A DNA stretch of 64,000 nucleotides from Rosa chinensis. Its lineage: Eukaryota > Streptophyta > Magnoliopsida > Rosales > Rosaceae. The notes below the pieces were generated by a model. It searched no databases. It had not been told where the DNA came from and saw only the letters and a list, made by a program, of their open reading frames with translations. A program made the position numbers and the translations under genes. The stretch lies in the NCBI RefSeq assembly GCF_002994745.2, contig NC_037093.1, forward strand, positions 33,271,884 to 33,335,883. Direction: 5' to 3'. The number at the start of each line of letters is the position of its first letter. Positions within the stretch are counted from its first letter, which is position 1. Shown here piece by piece: positions 1-11,409 of the stretch.

Positions 1-1031
1 AGGCACTAGGATTACCACCAAAGCCAAACTAACCGGTGTCCCTTTATGCACACAAGATGTGCAACCCCTAGTTAACCCCTTTGAGCCTACATTTAGCTTT
101 TTCTTTCATCACCCACATAATCCTTAAATCTTGAGCCTAGTGTAGTTTTTCCTTTACCCTTATTCTTAAGATTTAGTGGAGCTATATTCATGAGATATCA
201 TGATCCAAAGAAAAAATAATTATTGCCGTAAAAAAAAAAAAAAATTTATTCGGCATTGAAAGAAAAAAAATAATACAAAGTTTGGATCTGATTCTCTGTG
301 TGAAAAAGGAGATTGATTAGAAGTGAAGGCCCAACATGATGAATTTGGCCTTTGTCCTACTTCACAAATGTTGTAGATGTTATACCTTGAGAACTTTAAA
401 GATTTTTCATCTCTTACTTCATTACTCGCTCCACTAGGTTTTTAGAATCTTTGTTATTTCCTATCCTTTCTTTCATTAAACCTCAACCCTGGCCCCATTA
501 CAACCTTGAATAAAGACCTTCTGATCTTTGAAGTTGTGCATTCGATTTGTGGAGACTTGTGCAGAGGGGTGAGCATATGGTGTCACTGGCCTTCATCCGA
601 GTTTTGGCATTCCAATCTTGTTATCATATGTGAGCTATTTGTTTGGCTTATTACATCATTCCTCTCACATATAACTTGAGTGAATATTTATGCTTAGGCA
701 TCAAGTCAGAAAATCATGAGAGAAAAGAAATTGAGAGCATCCTTGTGAGAAATTAAGTTGAAGCTTGTTTGAAACATGAAGATGTTGAGTTTTCTTTTGT
801 TGCATCGGTTTGGATTATCTCTGCATTATATTTTGAGCATGATGGTTATCAAAGTAAATTAGCCCTTAAGTCTGATTTTGAATTTAACTTCAAGTAAGCT
901 TGAATCTTGTTGACCATATGTGTGGGTGTTAAAAGTTCTCTGAGATGTTTGGAAGACAATAGGTCCGTGTCTTGGGTACTTAGTGTCTAGTTGTTTGCTA
1001 GGGACTAGCAAAGCTTAAGTGTGGGGGTATT
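1..1031 (+). mobile_element. 3' internal end of a gypsy-type LTR element (Z0)
   Basis: This stretch ends in the purine-rich tract gtgtgggggta (about 1019-1029), immediately before a TG-starting LTR, so it is read as the non-coding 3' internal part of an LTR retrotransposon whose body lies left of the window. No gag or pol similarity was recognised, and the short ORFs crossing its end are not coding. A homopolymer A run lies near 230-243. Confidence 0.6.
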
Positions 1032-2382
1032 TGATAGGAGCATTTTATGCTACGTGTTTATGGTTAATCCCTATATTAATCTTTGTTAGTTTATTCTATT
1101 TGCTCTTTATTTATTTACTTTTGTGTTTATTAGGTTTTTTGGAGCAAATATACAAAAAGAAGATAATATTGAGGAAAGATGTGCAAATAAAGAAAAGCTT
1201 GAAATCCTAGCCCAAGCAGAGGACCTTGACGGAACGAGTAGCCCAATTCATGGAGATATTGCAGCAAATTATGGAGATATTCGCAAAGATATTGATGATG
1301 ACATGTCGAATTCTCATTGGACAAAGTGATGTGGAGAAATCCTAATTCAATCAGAGAATTAAGAAGTTGATTTTCTCTACACTTTAAGGACTCTCAAACC
1401 AAAAAGGAATGAAGGAGGACTCAAGAGCACTATAAAAAGGCTAGAAAAGCTAACGAAAAGACTCTTATGCGTGAGAATCAAGCAAGAAACCCGAGCAGAA
1501 GAAAGCAGATCAGCCATCCACCGTCCAGTCGGCAGACGACTTTTCCAACTTGATTTTTAGGGTTTTTCTGTTTTACTTTGCTTATGGATTCTTTTGTGCT
1601 TCCAATTTAGACCATGTGCAACTAAATTCTAAGTAGTTAGGGCATGTTGAAGCCCCAATCATGATTGTATGCCATGCTATGACATTTAATTAGTTTTTGT
1701 TTATTCAATGGATGAGAACTTAATCACTATTTTTACATCGATGATTTCTTTATGTGCTTTCTTTGGTGGCCAACTTAGATTGCATGTTTAGAATTCTATT
1801 GCTATGAATGATCATTGCCTGTTCCTTTTAAGAAGGTTCCGTTGAAAGTTCTAGAGTAGTAAATCGTCTATAAGGCGAGTGATTAAGTTCCTAGATTAAT
1901 TGAGACGCGCCGTACTCATGATGTCTTGTGATGTCTCATTTTTCTTAATCTTAATGATTTCTATGTGTTAAATCTAGAGTTACGTCAACCTAGGTTGCAT
2001 TTTAGGAAATAGGTTAGGTGTAGAGCGTCTCTCACCTAGCATACAAGTAAGGAAAAATAATAGGTTGATTCAGGCGTTGGGTTAACTTGAGCATCTTCAT
2101 CCTTAGGTAAATAAGTCTAGGTTAAACATGGTTTGCATACTTGATTGTTTGGTGGTGGATACATTCCCTGACTTTTGCTTCTCTATTGATTCTCAATCTT
2201 AAGCAACTTCATTATTTGTTATTTACTTTCAATTGTCTTTACAAATTTCACAATCAACTCCTAAACTCGGAAAGTCTTACAATTAGTTCCATAAGTCCTC
2301 TGTGGGAGACCCTACTTCCTTATTCTACAATTGACATTCAAATTGGTAGTAGGAAAATTGTTGGCATAAAAATAACCGATCA
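1032..2382 (+). mobile_element. 3' LTR of gypsy-type element, family Z (copy Z0)
   Basis: The LTR runs from TGATAGGAGCATTTTATG to ...AACCGATCA (TG...CA) and follows a polypurine tract. Its start matches other Z copies at 14552, 24637 and 26308, which share the TGATA...TATCA type of termini. The first bases after it (atgac, 2383-2387) would be the target-site duplication, but the left flank is outside the window. It interrupts another LTR (V#1). Confidence 0.65.
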
Positions 2383-3080
2383 ATGACTTTGGATATCTTG
2401 ATTTGCAAAATTCGCCTTTGAGCGTCAAATATGATTTCAAACATTACTTGAAGGGTTTTGTTTTGGATTATGAACATGGATTTGAATGCTGAATTGAGAC
2501 ATGAGCATATAGATTCCTTTATGAATAGCTTTGTTGATGCATGCTATTGAAATAAGTGGAAATGGTAGTTGATGCTGTGAAATATGCTTATTAACTGTTA
2601 GGTTGAGAGGACTTACTAAGCATGTTACTATTGTTGCTGGTTTTGAGTTTACTCATACAAGCTTACAAAAGCTTACCGGGATTGTGTTTGCAACCCGGTG
2701 CACTATTCCATGGTGTACGAGTTTATCATGCAAGTTAGGATGAGCGTGGTTGAAGCCATAGATTTTCCTTGCTGTTGCAGTGGTAGGTTTATTACCTAAT
2801 GGTGCTACGCACTTATTAGTTTTCCGCTGTGTAATGACCGTAGTGTGTGCAGTTATTTATTGAATTGATGTTTCAGTTTAATTTGTAAACTCTGCTTAAT
2901 GTAATATGTGACTCTAAAGATCGAGTCTGTATTTACATTGTGGGTTCGGGACATCGTTGGTTGCCTTATTTAAAGGGAAATTTTCTCAGCTAATTAGTAT
3001 TGGTGTCCGAACCATCACGCCCGGTGCTCTGTATTTGATGTAATTGTATTATTATTGAGTTTGAAATTAGGGGCGTGACA
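2383..3080 (+). mobile_element. 3' part of gypsy-type LTR, family V (copy V#1)
   Basis: The end GGGGCGTGACA is the RC of the family's TGTCAC(A/G)CCCC terminus seen at 37036. The body matches 59041-59700 over several hundred bases, including the segment with gactctaaagatcgagtctg and the bases around tcgttggttgcc. The 5' part lies left of Z0, outside the window. It ends inside a copia LTR (3081-3288). Confidence 0.6.
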
Positions 3081-3288
3081 AAATTGTTGTGTCTTTGATT
3101 GATAATAGGGGCCTCTTTATATAGATGATTATAAGCATAGAGTCAGAGTTTTATAAGGAAACGTAATCGTATAATTAATTGAATATCTACGAAGGTATCT
3201 CCTAGAATATCTGTAAAACTAACCCTATTACAACTCAGACAAGTAACTATAGTTTGGGTCAAACACACAATTCATATATACTTGAACA
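3081..3288 (-). mobile_element. Ty1/copia LTR fragment
   Basis: It matches the LTRs of the copia element at 46508-46744 and 55058-55282 (gataataggggcctct; acttgaaca end). On the minus strand the LTR starts TGTTCAAGTA at 3288. V#1 interrupts it on the left. It abuts the peroxiredoxin pseudogene of copy A and is missing from the matching place in copy B (about 14205), so it arrived after the segment was duplicated. Confidence 0.65.
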
Positions 3289-3347
3289 AAAACATATTTA
3301 TCTCTGGAAATCAGAAGCAATGGAACAATAGTTAAATAATGACATAC

Positions 3348-3883
3348 CGAATCTTTGGCTTCAAGTTTATCTGCCCATCGATTCAAAACAAAGGGATCAT
3401 TAATTGCTACACAAATCACATAATCAATCCCTTTAGCCTTAAAATTATCAATGTTCTTATAACTAGGAACATGCTGCTAGGAACAAACCCCCTTATGCAT
3501 ACCTTGGCATACTCCAAAAACAATACCCATTTATATAAATCCCTTGCCAACTTGAAACACTCAGCCAAAAAAAAAAAAAGATATAATAAAGAGAGAGCAA
3601 CTTACAGGGAGGCCAAAGATGACGACTTTCTTGTCCTGAAAACATAAAATTCACCAAAATTGAGTTCCCAAAATGTTGGAAATAAGAGGCAAAGAAAGGT
3701 AGTGCAGAAGAAAGACCAAAAGGGAGACCTTGAAAATGTCTTTGAGAGGAGACGCCCTTGTCCCAACTCCAAGCTTTCTGGAGAGAAACATCAGGCGCAG
3801 CGGAGACTAGGTTCGTCCCGACTGCAACTACCTGCTGATCTCAACGCGGAGTAGCGTGCTCACTTTACAAGTGTAGACGCCAC
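3348..3883 (-). pseudogene. PRXIIF: Mitochondrial type II peroxiredoxin (PRXIIF-like) pseudogene, copy A, exons 1-3
   Basis: PRXIIF is a mitochondrial thiol peroxidase that reduces peroxides through a peroxidatic cysteine. Three exons are visible on the minus strand. Exon 1 (3883-3729) has the frame for ASTLV, then VGTNLVSAAPDVSLQK. Exon 2 (3635-3606) encodes DKKVVIFGLP between TTTCAG and GTAAG. Exon 3 (3502-3348) encodes GVCS, then HVPSYKNIDNFKAKG, VICVAINDPF and RWADKLEAKDS before GTATG. Lesions: the expected ATG is GTG (3883-3881), a stop lies in exon 1, a stretch between the GVSS-like and KDIFK-like parts is missing, exon 3 has a frameshift, and the codon after GVCS is TAG. The exons for the C-terminal third are absent; a copia LTR lies where they should follow. 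It lies downstream of the TSC10 pseudogene on the same strand. Family assignment rests on recognised motifs. Confidence 0.85.
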
Positions 3884-4053
3884 TGACCTCAGTTGACTCA
3901 CTCGATTCGTTCGGTTTGCTTTTGGTCTAGAATACTCGGTGAAGATGGTTTCAACTATTAGTTTAGTCATAGCCTGTCAGATATGATGTAACGGTTCACC
4001 AGGGCTTACCGCTCACTATTAACCCTTCGTCAAAGAAACATTTCTAAAAACTA

Positions 4054-4235
4054 CCACATGTGGTCGAGTTGGTAAGAACCTTTAGGTGTGGAACCCCCAC
4101 ACCCGGGTTTGAATCCCGCTGACTCTAATTGAAGTTAAATCCCAATCTATTCTTAGTAGCCAGGGAGAAGGGGAGCGTTCTGACATGATCCCCTGACACA
4201 AAACCATGTGATCTCGATCAAAAAAAAAAAAAAAA
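4054..4235 (+). mobile_element. tRNA-derived SINE (copy A)
   Basis: A Pol III A box (TGGTCGAGTTGG, 4061-4072) and B box (GGTTTGAATCC, 4106-4116) lie at tRNA-like spacing, followed by a tRNA-unrelated body and a poly(A) tail (about 4220-4235). The same SINE is at 24466-24636 plus 34377-34419 in copy B, so it predates the segmental duplication. An outer repeat of cactattaac lies on both sides (4013-4022 and 4236-4246). Confidence 0.8.
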
Positions 4236-5387
4236 CACTATTAACTGTGCATAGCAGTTAAAGTGAATTTTAACCATCAAGTCCAAGAGTTGATTCATTC
4301 TCAACTTCTTATATAGCAAATTATTTCATTAGAAGAGATTATTGAATGTTTGCTGCTGAAAATAGGGCAATTCATTTCAAATTATCGCTGCACTTTTCGA
4401 TTGTCCACACCCTTACAGGAGTTGCATTCGTTATGAAATAAACACTATAATCTAAGCAAAATGAATTCAAAGCCTAAAATCAAAGTTTAAACATATAGTT
4501 CGGCTTCCCTATGTCTGAAAGCCTAAAACTCCATGAAAGCGTCATAGTAAAATATTGAAGTTCTCCTTCGAGCAACTGTGTTCAGCGTTATAATTCAACA
4601 GCTGAAATCCACTAACAGGTACCCAAATCATGTAGCGAGAACTTCAGGTACCTAATATAAGAAATCATATGAAAATAAGAATTTTTATGAGTTTCACTGA
4701 TAACCAATTAGTGTAAGGAAATCATCACAGTCAAATGAAACAACCAGATTCTTAGAGTGTTGCTTTAGAAGGAAAAGAGGGTTCTTGAGATACCATTGTG
4801 GTTAGACAAACAAAGAACAGATGCCATTGTGGAAAAATGATTAAGGAAAAGGAAAGCTAGTACATAGGTGTCAATACACCAAATAAATAAGGAACTGCAC
4901 AAAGAGGAAACAAATGACTAGAATAGACTACAACTGTTTACTCTGGCTGGTTTGATGCAAAATAATTTCACTTGTATCTCCTACCAACTAGCAGGGGAAG
5001 CACCAGAGCCTTCCTCTTGCCCAATTATTGGAAGCCAGCTACACAAAGAATAGTCTCCTACTAACTAGTAGGGCCATCCTACAATGGACTGTTTTTTCAT
5101 TTTTAAGTCATTACCTATTACATAACACTACATGCACCATTCTATTCTAAGCTTCTTCTCTTAATTAATGCTATCCTCTATGTTTATTAAGTCACTCTTC
5201 CTAGGTGGTGCGTCTATTGATGATTGAAATACTCTGTAGGCTTGTAACACATAAACAAGAAGCCAAAATGGCAAGGAACTGATAATAAGTCTCTCTAACA
5301 TATTAAGTTCCTCTTCAATTTCAAAGTTCTTTACTTTTTAAGTGCATGCAACATTTGAAGGGTAAACACAAGAGATAGTAAAAGATA
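4236..5387. other. Intergenic part of the duplicated segment (copy A)
   Basis: No gene is seen. The sequence matches 34420-35600 of copy B along its length with small differences. It is the spacer between the TSC10 stop and the SINE/peroxiredoxin. No conserved ORF. Confidence 0.7.
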
Positions 5388-5552
5388 TTAGGCATCAAAA
5401 CTTTTGTTTTGTCCATGCCACTTGTGTATACTTGTATACCAATTCCACTGACATCCCAAAGCAACAATACATATTATACCAGCAGCAACCACCTCCACAA
5501 ATGCCATCACGAATGATCTCTGAGGCGACAAGCCGGCAGTGGCAATAGACAA

Positions 5553-7776
5553 TGTTAGGTCCATAATTACCTAGTAATTATTCCCCTAATCTTGCACTTT
5601 TGCTTAGCCTTTGTGTTTATTTATATCTATTTATTATGTTTTCCTTATCATGCTAGGAAATGATGGAGAAGCTTGGAAATGCACTAAAAAGTCAGTCTTA
5701 GGACATTTTCCTACTTAGGCTAGGAGAAACCGAGCTAGGCAAGGAAGGAGGAGTGGCAGACTGACCAAATGAACTTCGAATGAGTTGAAACTTTCCAGAT
5801 CAATTCTAGACATCCTAAGAATAATTTTTTATGAAGAGTGTAAGAGCTATTTCTGAGTGGAAGGCCTTCAAAAGATCAGTGCAAGTTTCTGACTAAAAGA
5901 TGAAAACTACAAAACCGGAGCTATAATGATTCCGGCAGCATTTACGGCCACACCATGGTGAATTAAGCTCTGAAATTTTACCAGGATGATCTACACTCTT
6001 GGAGGAACATTTTGTATGAAGAAACCGAAGGCCAATTACGAAGTCTCCATGGAGATTCAATTGAAGGAAAAAAGGAGAAGAAAGTGCGCAAAAGGACAAA
6101 AAAATGGATCAATGGAGATCAATGCCGAATTTCCAACCATTTCTAGCCAAGGACATGTGTGGAGGGCATAGAACAGCTGTTGACTAGGGTTAGAGAGTTT
6201 AGGTGGGAAGACTTTAGGTGTAGGTTATTTTGAAATCCAAAATTTGAAGGATGACAAGTGGTCCTCCACCTTTGTCTCCCAATGACCCTTCTATCCTTAC
6301 TTTATCTCCTCCACCAAAATATCTATGGGCTTCCTATAGGTCATTTTCATGTAGAGTTAAGGATTTGCTCCATATTTTGTGCTTACACATTTGTTCTTTA
6401 CATCTAACCCTTCATTTCCTTTGATCTCCACCCTCCATTCATCACTCTTGGCCTATAAAAACACTCTCCCCTCATGGTAGACGTTTTCCATGTCATTCTC
6501 TCACTTTCTCACACATCTCTTCACATATTTCTCTTAGTTTCATAGCTTTAGTTAGTAGTTTCTTAGTTTTGTGTAGAGATAGGTGTATAGCTTCTTGGGT
6601 TCTTGGTTTTTCCTTACCAAAACCGAAGTATCTATACACTTTTGATCAATCACAACTCTAGTTTCACATATTCGAGTCTTGCTCATCATACTTCTAAGAG
6701 ACTTTGTGGAGTTGCATGGTGTTTTTGGATCCTTTCTCTTATTAGAAACCAAAAATACCATGCTAGGAAACATTTCTCACCTTATTTTTCATCTTGGAGG
6801 GTAGAAAGTGTTATTAGAGGTACAGTTTGTTTCTTTTTGGAACCAAACCCGTGGGTATTCCTTCCTTTATTTACTATTTTCTCTCTTAACTTGATGCTTT
6901 ACAAGTTTATGGCTTTAATTTATGGAACTATGAGTTGTGAGTAGAATAATTTTGGGGCCAGGGTTTAGCCCTAGCCGAATTTGTGTACAAACTATGTAGT
7001 TAAATTTAACATGGATCATGCCATGAATTTTTACTTTGCTAGTTTAATTGGTCATCATTTATGCTTCTTAGATTCGTCACCTAAGGTTGGTAAATATTGA
7101 TAATTTCATGGCAGTATGCTAGGCTTGACACACTTAGTAAACTAAAGCATGTTGCAAATGTAGAAATGGTAATCTTGTGATAATCAAATAAGGTTGCTTG
7201 GGTCCTTACAATTGAGCTTATCATGTGGATGTGTCTTAGGTGTCCGATAATCAAGGGATCTTAGATTGCATCTACATAGGTCTACTTGTGTCCGATAATC
7301 AAGGAAGGGGTAGAAACTAAAAGGATTGTAGGAGAGTTATGTCCGATAATCATGGGGTAGCTTCGATACATTCTCTAGTAAAATTGTTTCTTGGTTACTC
7401 GATAATCAAGATAACCGAGGGGGATTCCATCTTGGCATGAGCATGTTAGATTTCGTTACTTAGAATTTGCACAAAGGAGGTTAGGTGTGATGCCTTACAA
7501 CCCCTTTTATCTCATTTGATAAAATCTCTTACACTTTGTTAGTTTATTTTGCTTTATTTGCACTTTAATTTTAATATAGTTAAAATTAACTCAAAAGCCA
7601 ATTCACTACTATCCATTGTTAATATCACTTTTGGTAGTTAGGGTGGAGTTTCCCCCAATCCCTTGGGTACGATACACTACACTTTCTCTTACTAAAACTT
7701 GACCTTCTACACTTGGAAGTAAGGAACATCATACACAAATTTGCACACACTTTCATACTGAATGATCTCTCCAATA
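5553..7776 (+). mobile_element. Solo LTR, family Y (copy Y#1), inside a TSC10 exon
   Basis: Comparison with copy B (35890-35915) fixes both junctions: the coding sequence breaks after gtggcaatagacaa and resumes at caaaagccc. A perfect 5-bp duplication gacaa lies at 5548-5552 and 7777-7781. The element runs from TGTTAGGTCC to ...CTCCAATA. It has a TATA box (cctataaaa, 6452-6460) and no internal coding region, so it is a solo LTR oriented plus. A motif (gtc)cgataatcaagg recurs about four times at 7232-7410. The 3' terminal dinucleotide is TA, not CA. Confidence 0.85.
6452..6460 (+). promoter_or_regulatory. TATA box of solo LTR Y#1
   Basis: CCTATAAAA is followed by pyrimidine-rich sequence, as in the promoter of an LTR's U3 region. 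Whether it is active is unknown. If used, transcripts would run antisense through TSC10 exon sequence. Confidence 0.5.
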
Positions 7777-8845
7777 GACAACAAAAGCCCTTCAAAGTTG
7801 CAAGGCACAATAAAAGAAGCAGACTTGATTCCATCCAAAGCTTTCTTCGCAACTTCCTCAGCTTTCATTACACTAGAGGATTTCGTGATAATTCTGGTCA
7901 ATTGCGGCCTCTTCTTAGCTTCTGCAATTGAGTGCACATCTAAAATTACAATACAAACAAAAAATACTCACAATCCCAAATCAAAATCAGATACAAAATA
8001 CAAACCTTGATGCATCGAAATCGCACATTGCTAAAATTGACAATAATTGCCACAAGATTCATGGTTTATTTACCTTTAGTGAGTCCAGGAGTGTCAGTAG
8101 TTGGAGGGAAAATCAGCGAAATGTGAATGTTGTCTACAATCTCTAAAGCCGAAGCCCAAATTTGCTATCGGAATAAGCTGCATAGCCGTAAATCCCAACC
8201 TGACCAACCTGAGATGACATCAAAGCAATTGAACCCGGTCCACGGTCCATCCTGTCTTTCATTCTCGGCAAAGTAGCATTGATCATGTTGAAGCTACCCA
8301 TCAAATTGACATCCACCATGAACCTGACCTCATCTAATCCGTGCTTCTCCAACTCCTCGGTCACAAACACTCCCTAGTTGACGACTAACACGTAGATCGG
8401 GCCCGCCTCCTCGACAACCTTCGAAACTGCTTCATAGTCACGTACGTCGGCGGCGAAGACGGTGACATTGATGCATGTGGAGAGCTGGATGTAGTTCTTG
8501 GACTCCTCGAGCTTGTCGAAAGAGCGCCCGAGGATGGAGACTTTGGAGCCCTCGGAGGAGGCGCGGTGGGCCAGGGTAAGGCCGATGCCGCTGGAACAAC
8601 CGGTTATGAAGACGTGGCGGTTCGTGATTGGGATGGTGGTGGGGTGGGGGCAGACAATGAAGAAGAGGAGGAGGAGGAAGAGAGCGAGAGGGAGGAGGAG
8701 GAAGGGGAAGTTGGGGTTCGCCATTGATTATGGTGTGGAGTTGACTATTGTAGAGTAGAAGTAATAGGTCGTGTTTTCCTATGTTGGTTTGAGAGATTGA
8801 GTTTGAGTTTGAGTTTGAATGGAAGCAGGAGCAGCTACCGATGGT

Positions 8846-8855
8846 TATATATAAA
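8846..8855 (-). promoter_or_regulatory. TATA box of TSC10 pseudogene copy A
   Basis: On the minus strand TTTATATATAACC lies about 120 bases upstream of the ATG at 8724. The leader between them has a run of TTTGAG-type repeats (8796-8818). Copy B has the same layout at 36957-36966, so the promoter was duplicated with the gene. Confidence 0.55.
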
Positions 8856-8859
8856 GTAG

Positions 8860-9673
8860 GGTGGTGTAGGGAGCTACATGCTTTAGCACTATTATTCTTT
8901 TTGTTTTTGGTAGAGACGACTGAATCATTATCTGTATGACGAATGAGTACATTCAGACCAAAATTATTCTTTTTATTTGGTTTCAGACCAAAATCACTAT
9001 TTCTATGACGAATGAGTACTCCATATCATTTTCTTCTAACCTAAGCAATCTCATCCAATTGAAACCTCGAACATATCCGAAACAACAAAGGCGGAGGAGT
9101 TTGATTAAGAACAATCCAACCCAGAATCGTGACTATTTTTGTCATCATCAACAATCATGGAGGCAAGGTACTCGCTTATTTGTTCGATCTGTGCCATCTA
9201 GAATCTATGAGAATCCAATCAAATCGATTTGAATTTGAATTTGAATTTGAAATCAACGAGAATCGAGTTTTCGAGAAGACACTGATTCTCCTTTGTCAAA
9301 ACTTTAAGCAGCCTTTTACCCCCGTGCCTATTACATTACTACCCTCAAGTTTTTACCATAATGGCTGTCTTTTTTACTATTGGTTATCCCTATAATTACA
9401 TCACTGTCCTTCTTATTCAAATTCTGTGGACAGCAGCCATCCACGCGTTCTGGGCCCAGAAGGGCATACCTTATGCCGGCGTATTCCAGACGCACCTATA
9501 AACTATAGTAAAACACAAATAGAATGACAATAAAATTGACTGAGGGTGGCCCTATCCCATCAGTCAGATAAGGAGGGAATGTGTTGGATAGAATGAGTTC
9601 GAGACCATATACGATTATATATATACAATGCACTCAATTTCTAACAACAAACAAACTGGACTAGAGATTATAC
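8860..9673. other. Upstream flank of TSC10 copy A; no gene seen
   Basis: The first part (to about 8990) matches 37000-37035 and 41619-41680 of copy B, with gagacgactgaatca continuing across the site where V#2 inserted in B. Beyond it are short repeats of gaatttgaattt (9230-9252) and no coding sequence. The junction between copies A and B falls in this stretch or just right of it; I cannot place it exactly. Confidence 0.5.
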
Positions 9674-9768
9674 CTCTGAGAGCAAGGTCCAAGCAAAGCA
9701 ACAGAGAGATCTTTATCCAACTCCAAGCTTTGGTGGAAGCTCCCATCAAAATCCCCATAGAACTCAAT
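9674..9768 (-). pseudogene. PRXIIF: PRXIIF-like pseudogene, copy B: exon 4 (C-terminal part)
   Basis: On the minus strand a short exon lies between ATAG and GTATAA. It reads in one frame IEFYGDFDGSFHQSLELDKD, followed by LSVALLGPCSQR. This is the PrxII segment after the catalytic domain's central strand, with the conserved EFYGDFDGSFH block and the LLGP turn. The exon has no stop. It is the outermost surviving part of copy B; the final exon (WSAYV-type) was not found further left. The previous exon is at 14263-14399, separated by LTR X#1 in the intron. Confidence 0.85.
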
Positions 9769-10123
9769 CTATTAAGGAAAGTATTCAACCAAATCAAACA
9801 ATGCTGCTCTAGTTCATAAATAATAGAATTAATATTGCATCAGCGGAAAAAGTGAATCACACCATTGCTACACTTTAGAAGAGCTTTGCATTATGAACAA
9901 GTTACGTTATTTATTTCCTTAATTAGTTTACTTTACAGTGACAGACAAAACTAATTGCTTTAGAACTCAATTTACCTCAATAGTGACTGGTAATATAATG
10001 CATTACCATGCAAAATATGATTTTGGAACTTTGAATGGAAGGAAAAACTGAATGACACTAGAAGTCATAAAGGTATAAATCCTCTAGAAGTCAAGATAAT
10101 AAAAAAAATACATATGAAGGAAT
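9769..10123. other. Intron remnant of PRXIIF copy B with a local duplication
   Basis: This non-coding stretch lies between exon 4 and LTR X#1. The block aaatcctctagaagtcaag (about 10077-10098) recurs on the far side of X#1 (about 13957-13978), so a short piece of intron was tandemly duplicated at or near the insertion site. Confidence 0.6.
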
Positions 10124-10541
10124 TGATTTGGTGCTTAAATACAACTTCCAGGCAATAAGGGCAAGATTATCAAAGAAAGGGAAAATATTTGAACCCGAAA
10201 TTATCGTACCACGGGGATTGAAAAACTAACTAAAATCCTTGGTTATGCCGAATACTAAGTCACCAACAATTTAACACACAAAACCTAAAAATAACACCAA
10301 GCTATTTACATACCCGGCTCGGAATAACCAAGCCTAAAATTAGTCACGAGAACCACAAATAAATGAGGAAGCTCACAATCAAATGGTATAGACAATGAAA
10401 GTGGTTTGTGAAATTTGATTTTTGATTGCGAAAAAATAAAATTGACAATTGAGAATTAAAATTATAACTAAAAATAAAGATAATAGAAACTAATCAAGAA
10501 ATGGAAGTTAGGTCACTAGGGTATCCTCCTACCCAAATTCA

Positions 10542-10739
10542 ATGCACAAATATGTTCCGACAATGGTCATTCAATTCATAATGACATCAAGAACCATACC
10601 CAAGGCTTTTCAACTCTCATGGGTCAATAGATTCCTTAAAGGGTATTCCTACTTCGGATCAAGGGCCGAAGAAACTCAATTAAGACGATCTAGAGCCTTG
10701 TTAGGGCCTCTAGTTGCACCAGAAGGTGAAGAATCCTAG
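10542..10739 (+). other. 65-codon ORF conserved in family X LTRs (copy 1)
   Basis: The ORF starts MHKYVPTMV and ends PEGEES, on the strand opposite to LTR transcription. ORFs of exactly 65 codons at the same place occur in X#2 (39288-39485, minus) and X#3 (62566-62763, plus), without indels or stops. Most differences between copies change the amino acid, which argues against selection on a protein. No domain recognised. Probably a by-product of LTR conservation. Confidence 0.2.
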
Positions 10740-11409
10740 AATCAAGGTTCCCAAGCTAGCCAATACGGCAATCGAAATTGGTATTGTAACTAACCATGTT
10801 CTAAACAAGTGTCCTAACCATAAATTAGAGAAGTGATTAGGTCCCCTAATTTGTTATAGACATGCTCATCTACACATTCAAGAGTTAATCAAGCTCCTAA
10901 GCATGCATCTAAGCCAAATATTATAAAATAGAACATATGTCAAACACGAAATTGAAAACCATTAGATCAAAACATATTTATTACATTAAATCTATGTTAG
11001 GGCTCAAACCCTAGTTTCCTAAATAGACTAGTCACAACCCATCAACAAATCAACAACAATATACATCAATTAAAGACGTAAAGGTGAAGAAGAGTGAGAA
11101 GTAACAAGAACAAGTCACATTTGCTATAGAGCAAATATGATAAGCCTTGATTTATGTCTTCCCACTTTTAACCATTCTCAACTCTTGATGTCTCTTGAAA
11201 TCTCTTTAGAAATTGATGAGGATTTGATGAGAGGAAGTGAGAGAAATGAAAGAAAAATGAAAAAGATAGAGGGAATGGTGGAATGGTGGTGTGCTTGATG
11301 GGAGAGGAGTGAATAGTCTGGTGTGGTGATGTATGTGTTGTGCGGCGCTATTTTTGGTTCCCCTATTTTGGGAAGAAGGGAAGGGATATATAGTGGTGCG
11401 GCTGTGTGT

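Larger units (their letters stand above)
5388..8724 (-). pseudogene. TSC10: 3-ketodihydrosphingosine reductase (TSC10/KDSR-like) pseudogene, copy A
   Basis: The family reduces 3-ketosphinganine to sphinganine at the ER in sphingolipid synthesis. Exon 1 (8724-8074) opens with a hydrophobic N-terminal anchor (residues about 7-24) and the SDR cofactor motif TGCSSGIG (41-48). It then has a nonsense codon after ...VLVVN (CAG to TAG, stop ends at 8374), the DVNLMGSFN stretch, and YSDSK carrying the catalytic Tyr/Lys. A deletion shifts frame just after SKFGL. The intron (8073-7922) has GT-AG ends. Exon 2 starts at 7921 (AKKRPQL..., CNFEGLLLSI), is split by a 2.2 kb solo LTR (5553-7776), and resumes 5552-5388, ending with WNWYTSIHK and a TAA. 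Intact members are about 320-335 residues. Copy B is at 35801-36842. It cannot encode a working enzyme. Confidence 0.9.

Noticed and set aside
1019..2386. Small ORFs across LTR Z0
   Set aside because: They lie within a non-coding LTR and its polypurine tract.
4061..4116. A tRNA gene
   Set aside because: A and B boxes are present but there is no cloverleaf pairing or acceptor stem; a poly(A) tail and a second copy show a SINE.
7232..7410. CRISPR-like spaced repeats (cgataatcaagg)
   Set aside because: Four imperfect short repeats inside a plant LTR with similar flanks in related LTRs; no CRISPR features.
9129..9395. 88-codon ORF upstream of the TSC10 copy
   Set aside because: It contains an FEFEFE run from a gaattt repeat and has no conserved counterpart.
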